A DNA stretch of 13,598 nucleotides from Fibrobacterota bacterium (GCA_023412475.1 JAEYNR010000068.1:1-13598), one strand, 5' to 3'. Numbered from the stretch's first letter, positions 1 to 7,760 are shown. Notes: generated by a model from the letters alone, not told the origin. Numbers and translations: made by a program.

Positions 1-488
1 CATTTTGCGGAGTTCTTTTTAGCGCTGGAGCGCAGATCAATCTTCTGTCGAATGATATTACCTTCAGAACCTACAATAATGCATCACATGAAACTGTTCA
101 TTATGGAAGTTTGTATCTGAATAGTGGTTCAAACGGACAGGGAAGCCTGACTTGCAGCGGGATCAACAATCAGGGTATGTTGCTTAATTGGGGATAATTT
201 GGTTGCTTTGCGCCTGCTATTTTTTCTAACGGGCTGACTGTTTATGGAGGCACAAAAAATTTTCTTCACCCACATCCGACCGATACAACTAAGGCAATAA
301 AGTATATCTGCATTGAAGCTGGAGAAGCGATGACTATGGTTCGTGGAGTTTCCAAAACAAGCGGTGGAAGTGTGGAAATCTCTCTTCCAGAGCATTTCGG
401 TCTGGTAACCAGTGCTTCTGTGCCGGTAACCGTGCTTATTACCTCTGAAGATGCACCGGTACTTCTCTATACCGCAAAGAAAAAATAA
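1..488 (+). pseudogene. 3' end of a surface/tail-fibre-like gene, interrupted by an in-frame stop
   Basis: The reading frame that enters from the left edge (codons at 3, 6, 9...) is open to a TAA at 195-197, then continues in the same frame to a TAA at 486-488. Both halves look coding. The upstream part is rich in N, S and G (LYLNSGSNGQGSLTCSG), as in beta-structured fibre or adhesin repeats. The downstream part reads SNGLTVYGGTKNFLHPHP and then ends in a stretch with EISLPEHFGLVTSASVPV and APVLLYTAKKK. From memory this KNF-HPHP...LPEHF...VLL pattern is a conserved C-terminal module of long bacterial surface or tail-fibre-like proteins, which often continue a little further than this one. Because the frame is the same on both sides, a single nonsense substitution explains the break; no frameshift is needed. 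The start lies outside the window. The family name is inference; the in-frame stop is directly seen. Confidence 0.6.
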
Positions 489-532
489 GGTAATTGGTAC
501 ATTACATTTTCATCTGTTGTTGTAAAAACTGG

Positions 533-550
533 GTTTCAGGCTACTGAAAC
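533..550. repeat. 7-bp perfect hairpin (gtttcag/ctgaaac)
   Basis: The arms gtttcag (533-539) and ctgaaac (544-550) pair perfectly around a 4-base loop. It lies 45 bases after the broken upstream gene and 77 bases before the next start codon. No uninterrupted T-run follows on the plus strand, so it is a weak terminator candidate at best; an operator or leader hairpin for the 628 gene is equally possible. Confidence 0.35.
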
Positions 551-627
551 TACATGTTTACTTAAAAAAACAGCATATAAAAGTAGCTGAAATGAAATAT
601 TGATTTTGTAAGAAATAGGAGAAAAGA

Positions 628-1311
628 ATGCAAAAACACATCGCTTTGTTTTTTCTACTTGTTGGTATGGCCAATATTTGCCATACAAATGAAATGAGCT
701 CTGATTCTCTTGTTCCGAAACTTAAGCCGGTAAAAGTTCCTAACGAAGTTGAAAAAATCATTAATGAAGTACTTGCAGGTCAGTACACACTTTCAAATTT
801 TGAAAGTAGTAAAGTAGGAATGGAATTCGATAGTACTACCAGGCTATCTGATTTAAAGGCTGGAAAACCCTTCATGATATATATGATACGTCGTGACTCT
901 TTGGAAAAATTAGGTGAGAATGCACCTGTTAGCAGGATAGCACAACGCATGCGAGCCTGGGGAGTACCTGTATATGTGAATGGCACATGTGTCACCTCTT
1001 TTGAAGTTATAATGCCACGCAAATATAAAAAATGGGGAGCCGGCGTATTTGATGGATGCTCTGACGTTTGGCAAAAGCTATTTGAAGCATGGCCAGATTC
1101 GGAAGGCTACAATCCGGTCCTGGTTTATATCGGGTTTGACAGGTATTTCCACATACCGGAAATAGATGACTATAATCTGACTCCACTTTACCGTTATAAG
1201 TATGATTCACGGCCTGCAGATCCTTCCTATAAGAAATTAACCCATAGCAGACTTACTTTGAAGCATGAAAAAGATCTTTTATCTCCACGTATTAAAGGAG
1301 GTGTGAAATGA
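628..1311 (+). CDS. Unrecognised exported protein, 227 aa
   Basis: This gene encodes a protein with a hydrophobic N-terminal export signal (IALFFLLVGMANI, residues 5-17) and no further membrane segment, so it is probably periplasmic or secreted. The cysteine at 18 is not in a convincing lipobox (ANIC). The mature part is mixed alpha/beta. It has a basic, helical RIAQRMRAWG stretch near residue 103, two cysteines at 121 and 134 that could form a disulfide, and a tyrosine/aspartate-rich C-terminal third. I recognise no family and propose no function. The ATG is supported by a purine-rich ribosome site (aggaga) about 7 bases upstream. Its stop overlaps the ATG of the next small frame (ATGA), and a very strong aaaggaggtg lies just before that ATG, so the two formed a translationally coupled pair. 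Confidence 0.75.
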   Translation: MQKHIALFFLLVGMANICHTNEMSSDSLVPKLKPVKVPNEVEKIINEVLAGQYTLSNFESSKVGMEFDSTTRLSDLKAGKPFMIYMIRRDSLEKLGENAPVSRIAQRMRAWGVPVYVNGTCVTSFEVIMPRKYKKWGAGVFDGCSDVWQKLFEAWPDSEGYNPVLVYIGFDRYFHIPEIDDYNLTPLYRYKYDSRPADPSYKKLTHSRLTLKHEKDLLSPRIKGGVK

Positions 1312-1403
1312 AAAAAATTCCAATAGTTATATTGTTGTTGGTTAAATTAAGTACTGCAGGGGAATTAAAAATAAAAACATTTTCCGTAAGCCAAGCCCTG
1401 TAA
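1308..1403 (+). pseudogene. Truncated second gene of the pair (31 codons, signal peptide only)
   Basis: The start ATG overlaps the stop of the preceding gene (ATGA) and follows a near-perfect Shine-Dalgarno (aaaggaggtg), which is strong evidence of a real start. The product begins with a typical signal peptide (MKKIPIVILLLVKLSTAG) and a few mature residues (ELKIKTFSVSQAL), then stops at 1401-1403. The TAA lies inside a palindromic repeat (agccctgtaagggcg, 1394-1408) related to repeats at 7807 and 8222. The simplest reading is that insertion of a dispersed repeat, or a deletion ending in one, removed the rest of the gene. A genuine 31-residue secreted peptide cannot be excluded. Confidence 0.6.
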
Positions 1404-1439
1404 GGGCGCACTATATCAGCACTGGGCAACGCCCCGTGC
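1394..1439. repeat. Dispersed palindromic (REP-like) repeat that truncates the 1308 gene
   Basis: Two adjacent stem-loops are visible. The first is agccctgtaagggcg (1394-1408). The second has arms gcactgggc (1419-1427) and gccccgtgc (1431-1439) with one mismatch and an aac loop. The reverse complement of the first core (cgcccttacagggct) closely matches cgccctttaagggtct at 7812 and cgcccttcaagggct at 8227. Similar 'agccctgaaagggcg...cagggcaacgccct' elements are, from memory, scattered between genes in several Bacteroidota-like genomes. Confidence 0.6.
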
Positions 1440-1469
1440 GGTTCAGGGGTTGAGAGGTTCAAAGGTTGA

Positions 1470-1499
1470 GATGTTAAGATGTTAAGATGTTAAGATGTA
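1470..1499 (+). repeat. Short tandem repeat, 8-bp unit gatgttaa, three copies plus a partial
   Basis: Three exact copies of gatgttaa run from 1470 to 1493 and a partial gatgta follows, in the 173-base gap between the truncated 1308 gene and the convergent propeller gene. It looks like slippage-prone filler with no coding sense. Confidence 0.75.
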
Positions 1500-1504
1500 T
1501 TGGG

Positions 1505-1532
1505 GATTTCGAATTTCGTGCTTCGAATTTTC
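1505..1532. repeat. Patch of the dispersed 'gaaat(t/c)cgaaat' simple repeat
   Basis: On the minus strand this stretch reads as gaaaattcgaagcacgaaat followed by more of the same motif. Related patches lie at 6252-6307 and 7980-8064, all in non-coding gaps. It is a degenerate low-complexity family with no coding potential. Confidence 0.6.
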
Positions 1533-1576
1533 CCAAGACTGCATCATTGATATCTGGCTTAAAACAAGCGAAACGT

Positions 1577-2647
1577 TTACTCTATGCGATATCTTTTTAT
1601 ACTCTCCGGAGTAACAACCAGCAGAACCCGTTCTGTGGGTGAAAAAGCTGCACACAGAGCAGATTTACTGTGTTTACCCAGAATTGTCCAGTCTGAAGTC
1701 GAGTAGACTTGTCCGCCAGCAGAAAACAGACTGCCATCAGGGGAGAATGCATGGCAATATCCCTTGAATTCTTTAATCAGTGCGCCATCGTTGCTTTTTA
1801 TAAGTAATATTTTTGCGCCCACGGGTTTTTCCAGAGTTACAGCAAGGGCGGAATCCTTTGGTGAATAGGAGAGGAGCGGGTAATGACTTCCTGGTGTACT
1901 GCTGATTTTTTCTTCAAAGTAGGGCAGGTTACGGTCGTGATTACCGGTACTGCTTTGGTAAATAGAAATTCTTGAGGTGTGGTCAAGAGTGGTAATCTGA
2001 AATTCATATACTGCGAACTTATCTCCATTTCTGGAAAAAGCGATGTCAGCCAACTGGTGATCTTTTTCTGTAGAAATAGTGTAAAGTACCGAAAAACTTC
2101 GGGTTTCCAGCATAAGAAGCTTTCCCCCTGCTATAACCCCCAGTGTTTTTCCGTCAGGAGAGAAAACAGCTCTGGTGGTGTTACTGCCGATGGTAATGGA
2201 TTTTATTTGTCTCCAGGTTTTCGAATCAAATAGAAGAATCTTGTCGTTTCCGGCAACCGCCAAAGTATCTCCGCTTGGGGTATAGGAAACTGAATAGCCA
2301 CTCAGGAGTTCCTGAAGAGGCAAAAAAGCCATGGATGGGAGTTGCTCTTTTCGAGGGTAATAGTAGAAAACCCCTGCGGTGTGCACAAAATCTCTAAGGG
2401 AGAAACGGGAAGGAACTGAACCAACATTACCCTGCTCGGATACAAAAAAGATAGCCACACTTCCGGCAGTAATAAAATTGGGGATAGCAAAGGATTTACC
2501 GCTGAATGCGTAAGCAACATTTTTAATGTTTACCGGGCGCAACTGTATTGACTTTCCGGTCTGCTTCACTTTAGCATTTCCCTGGATTGATAATCCCACA
2601 CAGGCCAAAAGAATGAAAGAAAGCTTTTTTATATTTGTAAAAATCAC
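1577..2647 (-). CDS. Exported WD40-like beta-propeller protein, 356 aa
   Basis: The product has an N-terminal signal peptide (hydrophobic SFILLACVGLSI, residues 10-21, cleavage probably after GNA) and a body of WD40/TolB-like repeats. At least six repeats carry the x-[F/Y]-S-P-x-G-x-x-[L/F]-A/V signature: SYTPSGDTLAVAG (about 121), VFSPDGKTLGVIAG (about 161), AFSRNGDKFAV (about 203), YSPKDSALAV, AFSPDGSLFSAG and AFSPTERVLLVV. It is probably a complete six- or seven-blade propeller in the periplasm or on the cell surface, acting as a binding or scaffold protein; no catalytic residues are evident. The start is GTG, chosen because aaggag (complement of 2656-2661) lies 8 bases upstream. It begins 20 bases after the kinase stop and is the last gene of the mutase-kinase-propeller operon. 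A role as ligand or sensor partner for the kinase is inference from position. Confidence 0.82.
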   Translation of the reverse strand: MIFTNIKKLSFILLACVGLSIQGNAKVKQTGKSIQLRPVNIKNVAYAFSGKSFAIPNFITAGSVAIFFVSEQGNVGSVPSRFSLRDFVHTAGVFYYYPRKEQLPSMAFLPLQELLSGYSVSYTPSGDTLAVAGNDKILLFDSKTWRQIKSITIGSNTTRAVFSPDGKTLGVIAGGKLLMLETRSFSVLYTISTEKDHQLADIAFSRNGDKFAVYEFQITTLDHTSRISIYQSSTGNHDRNLPYFEEKISSTPGSHYPLLSYSPKDSALAVTLEKPVGAKILLIKSNDGALIKEFKGYCHAFSPDGSLFSAGGQVYSTSDWTILGKHSKSALCAAFSPTERVLLVVTPESIKRYRIE

Positions 2648-2666
2648 CTTTTAAGCTCCTTAGTAA

Positions 2667-4322
2667 TTATTCATTACCTATAGACTTAGTAAGTTCCTGA
2701 CTTCTTGTGAAAGCAAAAATGCACTCAGGTTCTTTGGATTTGGGGTCACATTTTGCAAATTCTTTGTAAAAATCCCAAGCTTTGATTGCTTCAACTAAAA
2801 GCGCCTGATTTTGCTCATCTTTAGAGTAGCGGGCATCGATTGCACAAGCACTGTAATAGAGGATCTCTTTTTTAAAATCAACCGAGTAGGAGATAACAGA
2901 GCCGGTATTGGTTTTCAATGAGTTTTCAAAACGCTCCTGAGCTTCTTTGTAAAGCCCCAGATGATAGTAGGCTCTACCCAGATAGGCATCAATTGCCGGA
3001 TCGGAGTATTGGGTTTTTAATGCTTCGAGGACTTTTCTGGCCTTATTGAAATCGTTCTGGTGTTTAACCATTATGGCGGCCATTCTTATTCTGGCCTCCA
3101 GATATTCGTTAGCCAGTCCGCCTTTCTCGATAGGGGGGACTATGTTGTAGGAGTTTACCGCAGTTGCCCACTGTTCTTTTCGTTCTGAAGTGCGGCCCTG
3201 CTCCAATAATGGAACCGAAGCCGATTCTGTAAAGCGTGGAGTCGGCAGTTCCGACTTTATGCTTTTGTGAAGAGATATCACGCTAAGAAAACAAGCTACC
3301 GCAGCTAAGATAAGAGAAATAGTGGGGAAATGACGTCGTATAGAGAAAGGGACGATGACCTTTTTGCCAGTACCCCAGGTGTTAAAAGAGTGGATACAGT
3401 GCTGAAGCATGTCATTAATTTCATTGGCAGTTGCAGGACGGTGGGTTTGTTCACGGGTCAACAGCTTGTCGATAAGCTCTTCGGTTAGTGGAGAGATGGA
3501 GGGACGGATAGAGCGAATTCTGGTGTATTTACAGGATTTAATCTTGTCGATAAGTTCAGTCAGATTCTCAGCAGCAAAGGGACGCTGCCCGGTGGCCATT
3601 TCGTAGAGCACAATGCCCATAGAAAAGAAATCACTGCGTGCATCTAGTGTCGTTCCAGCCAACTGCTCCGGGGACATATAATGAAATGTCCCTACAATCA
3701 TCCCCTGCATGGTGTTGGAGTTTATGTTAAGAGGCTTTGCTGCCCCGAAATCCATGAGCTTAATAAGCTTTCCGGGGGTGATCATGATGTTCTCGGGTTT
3801 AATGTCCCGGTGAAGGATTCCGCGGATCTCAGTTTCCCCCTGCCCCTGGATTCGTACATTGTGAGCATAATCAAGAGCACTGAGTAGCTGCGTGGCTATA
3901 GAGAGGAGTTCTCTTTCATTGATGCGATTGTTGGAATTGATATACTCCCGAAGTGTATCCCCAACGATGTATTCCATTTCTATATAGAAATAGCCGTTAA
4001 CATGTCCTGTATCAAAGACTCTAAGGATGTTTGGATGATCGAAACGGGCTACCAGTTGGGCTTCCTGCCTGAAACGCACAAAGAAATCTTCTTCATCGAT
4101 AAGAGAGGGTTTAAGAATTTTAACCACTCTGTCCAGGTCAAAACGAATGTTGTGTGCACGGTAGATAAGAGCCGTGCCACCCTCATTGAGCTTCTCGAGG
4201 ATCTCACAGTTACCGATGGTTTTTCCAACGAAAGGGTCTACAGGAGTGGGCATGGACACCGTTTCCATCTCGGAATTTCCTGATGGCAAACTATCTCCGT
4301 AGAAGGTTTTTTTCCCTGTCAT
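2667..4322 (-). CDS. Transmembrane serine/threonine protein kinase (PknB type) with an external TPR-like domain, 551 aa
   Basis: An N-terminal Hanks-type kinase phosphorylates Ser/Thr on cytoplasmic proteins. Its landmarks are all visible: a glycine-rich loop (LNEGGTALIYRA, about 45-56), the ATP lysine in VVKIL (K68), the catalytic loop HRDIKPENIM (161-170, with D163, K165 and N168), DFG (181-183), GTFHYMSPEQ (201-210), the F-helix aspartate (D221) and the late arginine in THRPA (R285). About ten extra residues (RIQGQGETEIRG) precede the catalytic loop. One membrane segment follows (322-342, FPTISLILAAVACFLSVIS). The external part (about 360-551) is helical with TPR-like pairs, such as DAYLGRAYYHLGLYKEAQERF, and would bind proteins or peptides. 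The ATG is 2 bases past the mutase stop, with a ggag site inside the mutase end, indicating translational coupling. No PASTA repeats are present, unlike classical PknB. Confidence 0.92.
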   Translation of the reverse strand: MTGKKTFYGDSLPSGNSEMETVSMPTPVDPFVGKTIGNCEILEKLNEGGTALIYRAHNIRFDLDRVVKILKPSLIDEEDFFVRFRQEAQLVARFDHPNILRVFDTGHVNGYFYIEMEYIVGDTLREYINSNNRINERELLSIATQLLSALDYAHNVRIQGQGETEIRGILHRDIKPENIMITPGKLIKLMDFGAAKPLNINSNTMQGMIVGTFHYMSPEQLAGTTLDARSDFFSMGIVLYEMATGQRPFAAENLTELIDKIKSCKYTRIRSIRPSISPLTEELIDKLLTREQTHRPATANEINDMLQHCIHSFNTWGTGKKVIVPFSIRRHFPTISLILAAVACFLSVISLHKSIKSELPTPRFTESASVPLLEQGRTSERKEQWATAVNSYNIVPPIEKGGLANEYLEARIRMAAIMVKHQNDFNKARKVLEALKTQYSDPAIDAYLGRAYYHLGLYKEAQERFENSLKTNTGSVISYSVDFKKEILYYSACAIDARYSKDEQNQALLVEAIKAWDFYKEFAKCDPKSKEPECIFAFTRSQELTKSIGNE

Positions 4323-4324
4323 TC

Positions 4325-6079
4325 TTAATCTCCGATCAGTTTTTTTAACGCCTCTCTGATAGCAGCAATTTTTTGGCCAACCCTGGCCTGGGCACTGCTG
4401 AGTTCCTCACCTGGCTCACTGCTGCAGGAAGCATAGAATTTAATCTTCGGCTCGGTACCCGATGGTCTGGCAGTGACTACACTGCGATCTGCCAGAATAA
4501 ACTGCACCACATTTGAGGATGGAAGATCGATCTCTTTTTTTATAGATTTTTCCTTGACGTAATTTATCGTCCCCTCGCGATAATCCTTCACCATAATAAC
4601 ATCCTGATCTCCGAAAGTACAAGGAGGATTATTACGGATTTTTTCCATAAGATCGTTCATCTGACGAAGACCGGATTCGCCTTTAAAGGTGTTGGAGATA
4701 AGTGCTTCTTCGAAATAACCATATTTTTTCCACATCACCCTGAGCTGATCCCAGAGAGTTTTTCCCTGACTTGAAAAATAGAGGGCCATTTCTGCTGTCA
4801 TAGTTGCTGCAGAAACGGCATCTTTGTCCCTGACCTCTGTATTGATCAGATATCCATAGCTCTCTTCACCACCACCTATATATCTTGGACCATCGGCGGT
4901 CTGTTCAAACTGATGGATTTTCTCACCAATCCATTTGAATCCGGTGAGGGTGTTATAGCATTTTACTCCGAAATCTTCGGCAATAAGGCACTGTAGTTCT
5001 GTAGTGACAATGGTTTTTATAAATGCAGCATTTTGAGGCAGATTGCCTAACTCTTTGCGGGTACTAAAGATGTAATAGGCCAGAAGTGAACCGAGCTGAT
5101 TTCCGGTGATAAGCTTAAACTCACCATTGTCCGGAGCTGCTATTCCCAGCCTGTCTGCATCTGGATCAGTTCCCATCACCAGATCAGCACCAACTTTTTT
5201 TGCCAGATCCAGCGCCAGTTTCATAGCTGAAGCCTCTTCGGGGTTTGGATAGCTGACTGTAGGAAAGTTCCCATCCGGGTCTTTCTGTTCCGGAACAAAA
5301 ATCACCTCAATTCCCATTTCACTTAAAGCTCTGGAAACCGGCATTGCTCCCGTGCCATTGAGGGGAGTAAAAACCACCTTTAGATCTTTTCCTTTTTCTC
5401 TTATAAGTTCGGGACGAAGTGCGCAGTTTTTAACCATGGAGATAAAGGGGTCATCTATCTCTTTATCGATCATAATTAAAAGCTTACGGTTTATAGCTTC
5501 CTCTTTGGATAGAGGTGTGACAAGTTCTTTAACCGCTCTCACTTCCTGAATGATCCCTTTATCGTGTGGGGGTACCACTTGCGCTCCATTACTCCAGTAT
5601 ACTTTGTATCCATTGTATTCTGGTGGATTGTGGCTGGCAGTTACTACGATACCTGCAGTTGCTTTCAAGTGGCGTACCGCAAATGAAAGTTCAGGTGTAG
5701 GACGCAAGCTTGTAAACAGGTAGGTGCGTATTCCATTGGCGCAAAGTACCAGAGCAGCTTCCAGAGCAAAAAGATCGGAGAAATTTCTGGAATCATAGGC
5801 AATCACCGCAGAGGCATCTTCAATTGGAACTGATTTTTTGATATAGTTGGCTAAACCCTGGGTGGATTTTCGCACTACAAAGGGATTCATCCGATTGTAG
5901 CCTCCACCGATTACACCCCGTAAACCACCGGTTCCAAACTCGAGATCCGTGTAAAAGCGATCACTTAACTCGGAAAAGTTTTGTTCATTAACCAGCTTAA
6001 CGACCTGATCTCTAAAAAAAGGGTCCTGCTCAAAACCGATATATTCCTGCGCTTTCTGCAGGAACACTTCCTTATTCAT
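4325..6079 (-). CDS. pgcA: Phosphoglucomutase/phosphomannomutase, PgcA/PGM2 family, 584 aa
   Basis: This cytoplasmic alpha-D-phosphohexomutase interconverts hexose 1- and 6-phosphates, linking glycolysis with glycogen and cell-wall sugar nucleotides. All four active-site elements are intact: the phosphoserine loop TASHNPPEYNGYKVYW (about 147-162, Ser149), the Mg-binding DPDADR (305-310), the sugar loop GGGEESYG (402-409) and the phosphate loop RPSGTEPK (538-545). The length, about 580 residues, and the loop sequences fit the bacterial PgcA and eukaryotic PGM2 branch better than the 450-residue ManB/AlgC group. Whether glucose or mannose phosphate is preferred cannot be read from sequence. The frame extends upstream to 6172, but the ATG at 6077-6079 is preferred: it has a strong aagaggag site 9 bases upstream, and the family's usual N-terminus begins there. 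It is the first gene of the kinase/propeller operon. Confidence 0.93.
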   Translation of the reverse strand: MNKEVFLQKAQEYIGFEQDPFFRDQVVKLVNEQNFSELSDRFYTDLEFGTGGLRGVIGGGYNRMNPFVVRKSTQGLANYIKKSVPIEDASAVIAYDSRNFSDLFALEAALVLCANGIRTYLFTSLRPTPELSFAVRHLKATAGIVVTASHNPPEYNGYKVYWSNGAQVVPPHDKGIIQEVRAVKELVTPLSKEEAINRKLLIMIDKEIDDPFISMVKNCALRPELIREKGKDLKVVFTPLNGTGAMPVSRALSEMGIEVIFVPEQKDPDGNFPTVSYPNPEEASAMKLALDLAKKVGADLVMGTDPDADRLGIAAPDNGEFKLITGNQLGSLLAYYIFSTRKELGNLPQNAAFIKTIVTTELQCLIAEDFGVKCYNTLTGFKWIGEKIHQFEQTADGPRYIGGGEESYGYLINTEVRDKDAVSAATMTAEMALYFSSQGKTLWDQLRVMWKKYGYFEEALISNTFKGESGLRQMNDLMEKIRNNPPCTFGDQDVIMVKDYREGTINYVKEKSIKKEIDLPSSNVVQFILADRSVVTARPSGTEPKIKFYASCSSEPGEELSSAQARVGQKIAAIREALKKLIGD

Positions 6080-6496
6080 ATTAAAGAACTCCTCTTGGTA
6101 CAATGCGAAAATTCTGCCAGATACGGACAAATTTATTATTGGGTTGGAAAATTTAATAAGAATGGAGAACATGAGCCCATTCTGGAGCTGACCAACTGAT
6201 TATGAAAATAGTTTTATGAATGGAGAGATACTTTAAAAATGTAGGGTGGGGGAAATTCGAAATCCAGAAATCGAAATCCGAAACCGGAAATAAGAAATCC
6301 TAAATCTGATATCCATAATTTTAGAGGTATTTACCCGGTAAAGAAAAAAACATTTAATGGTATACACGTCAGGGACCCGGTTATCAGACTAAAATGAATG
6401 CTATATTGAGAATGTATATGAAGGTGAAAATCGCAAACAGCAAGAAATGATTCTATTCAGGGAACCCTTGTGAAATATTAATCCGGGTTAGTTGTT
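6080..6496. other. Non-coding gap upstream of the phosphohexomutase
   Basis: This gap holds the leader and presumed promoter of the minus-strand mutase operon, a patch of the gaaatccgaaat simple repeat (6252-6307) and AT-rich sequence. I could not assign a convincing -35/-10 pair and see no gene. Confidence 0.6.
6252..6307. repeat. Simple repeat patch, 'gaaatccgaaa' family
   Basis: Degenerate tandem motifs (gaaattcgaaatccagaaat, then tcgaaatccgaaaccggaaa) run for about 55 bases. The same family appears at 7980-8064 and, in reverse, at 1505-1532. It is intergenic and non-coding. Confidence 0.75.
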
Positions 6497-6778
6497 TCAA
6501 AGAATTGTAACCACTTTCCATTCTTCAAATTCTGCTTTAAGCTTAATCAGTTCGCCATTTGGATCTACATATCCTAGCACAATTTTATCGGCAATTTCAA
6601 ACATCACCCGGTTACGTTTTTTAGCAAGAACAGATGTGGGTCTGGTGATATTTTCGGGAAATGGGCTTACGATTAATATTCTTTTTGCTGAGAATGCTTC
6701 CCGAATGGCGAATTTTAACTGTCTATTTATGTTGTCAAAAAAACTTTTGATTACAGGAAATTGCTTCAAACAAAACAG
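6497..6778 (-). pseudogene. 5'-truncated DprA/SMF-like Rossmann-fold remnant (about 90 codons)
   Basis: The minus-strand frame is open from just after a TGA at 6779-6781 to a TGA at 6497-6499, but has no ATG and no ribosome site; only a TTG at 6767-6769 is available. Its content looks like a real protein end: LKFAIREAFSAKRILIVSPF, then RPTSVLAKKRNRVMFEIADK, then IVLGYVDPNGELIKL. The pattern of 'ILIVSPF', 'R-T..LA.KRN....ADK' and 'G....G' is what I associate with the second half of the DprA-like nucleotide-binding fold, which loads RecA onto incoming single-stranded DNA in full-length relatives. The fold's N-terminal half, with its GSR-type loop, is absent, so this is probably a dead fragment. 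The family call is tentative; an alternative is a small stand-alone Rossmann-like protein. Confidence 0.5.
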
Positions 6779-6790
6779 TCAAAAACAAAA

Positions 6791-6820
6791 GGGATCAGAC
6801 CACATTAAAGATCTGATCCC
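6791..6820 (-). terminator. Rho-independent terminator of the xylanase gene
   Basis: Perfect 9-bp arms gggatcaga (6791-6799) and tctgatccc (6812-6820) flank a 12-base loop. Read on the minus strand, the stem is followed immediately by ttttgttttt. It lies 26 bases beyond the xylanase stop, so the xylanase is transcribed as a single-gene unit that ends before the DprA-like remnant. Confidence 0.88.
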
Positions 6821-6845
6821 AATTCTACTACTATATCGATTTTTA

Positions 6846-7730
6846 TCAATCTTGCTCAGGAATTATAAAATAGACTCCGCTGGCGTTTTTCTGGTTGTTG
6901 TTTAAGAAAATAGAATTTTTACTTCCAAAAGTTATTCTTTCCGGAATCAGACTGATTTTTTTTCCAAGCGCATTGTAGAGTCCCTGGGTGCTCTGTATAC
7001 GAAAAGCCGTGTTGGCGGATCTGTTATTCCCGGGATTATTTCTAATATTTACATAATCATTTTCGTTAGTCATTAAAAGCTGGACATCTGCTCTTCCTCC
7101 AGGACTCTGATAAGCCTCAACAACGAACGATACTTCATAAAAGGAGCCGATACTCATGCCTTGTTTTTCCCAGGCAGCAAAGTGATTTCCGCAGAAAATT
7201 GCCCCATCGGTTCGTTTATTTTGCCTCACACTCCAATACTGCTGGAATGTGGTGTTACCTTTAATAGAAGGGCCGGTTCTGGAGTTTTGATAGATGTCAT
7301 AGGTTCCACCGTCCGAATCAACTGTACCCTTTTTGCCAACATTTCCGGGTGGTCTCCAGGTACCCCAGCTTTCTATGATGTAATACTCTGCCAGTGGATT
7401 TTCAAACCATCCATAGATGCTTAAGTAAGAGTTGCCCTGGGGTTGGTAATCAGCAGAATAGACTACCACCTGGTTTCTGGTACCGGGTCGGATCCCCTTT
7501 CGAAACAGGATATTATTTACCTGCCCCCACTCACAACTGAAATCACCACCTTCCTTGAGAGTCATGGTACCGGTACCGTTATCTTTCCAGTATTCGACAT
7601 TATAATTGCCCTGTGTTCCGGTTCTGTTAGAAGTTAAAACGGTCCCAGTATTCAACCCCCCGCCTCCCCACTGTGCAGATGCGGTAAAAAATGATGCCAT
7701 CAGCATTAAAATTAATAATTTTAATCGCAT
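6846..7730 (-). CDS. Secreted endo-1,4-beta-xylanase, glycoside hydrolase family 11, with a C-terminal sorting-like tail, 294 aa
   Basis: GH11 xylanases cleave internal beta-1,4 bonds of xylan with retention of configuration. A signal peptide (1-20, ending FFTASA before QW) precedes the jelly-roll domain (about 25-220). The nucleophile is E115 in NPLAEYYIIESWG and the acid/base is E205 in VVEAYQSPGGRADV; the QYWSVRQ strand (164-170) and the TYDIYQNSRTGPSI region also match the family. About 70 residues follow: a polar N-rich linker, then LYNALGKKISLIPE and a final SGVYFIIPEQD, which resembles the C-terminal anchoring or secretion modules of Fibrobacter- and Bacteroidota-type exported enzymes. 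The frame extends upstream to 7796, but the ATG at 7728-7730 is preferred because aaggag lies 6 bases before it and it begins directly at the signal peptide. It is monocistronic, with a terminator 26 bases downstream. Confidence 0.95.
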   Translation of the reverse strand: MRLKLLILMLMASFFTASAQWGGGGLNTGTVLTSNRTGTQGNYNVEYWKDNGTGTMTLKEGGDFSCEWGQVNNILFRKGIRPGTRNQVVVYSADYQPQGNSYLSIYGWFENPLAEYYIIESWGTWRPPGNVGKKGTVDSDGGTYDIYQNSRTGPSIKGNTTFQQYWSVRQNKRTDGAIFCGNHFAAWEKQGMSIGSFYEVSFVVEAYQSPGGRADVQLLMTNENDYVNIRNNPGNNRSANTAFRIQSTQGLYNALGKKISLIPERITFGSKNSIFLNNNQKNASGVYFIIPEQD

Positions 7731-7760
7731 AAACAGCTCCTTCTTTGTTAATTTTTCCAA

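Noticed and set aside
6080..6172. N-terminal extension of the phosphohexomutase
   Set aside because: The 31 extra residues do not match the family's start, and the ATG at 6077-6079 has a strong ribosome site.
6492..6905. Plus-strand 137-codon open frame
   Set aside because: It overlaps the DprA-like remnant, the xylanase terminator and the xylanase 3' end on the other strand, and its translation has no protein-like motif.
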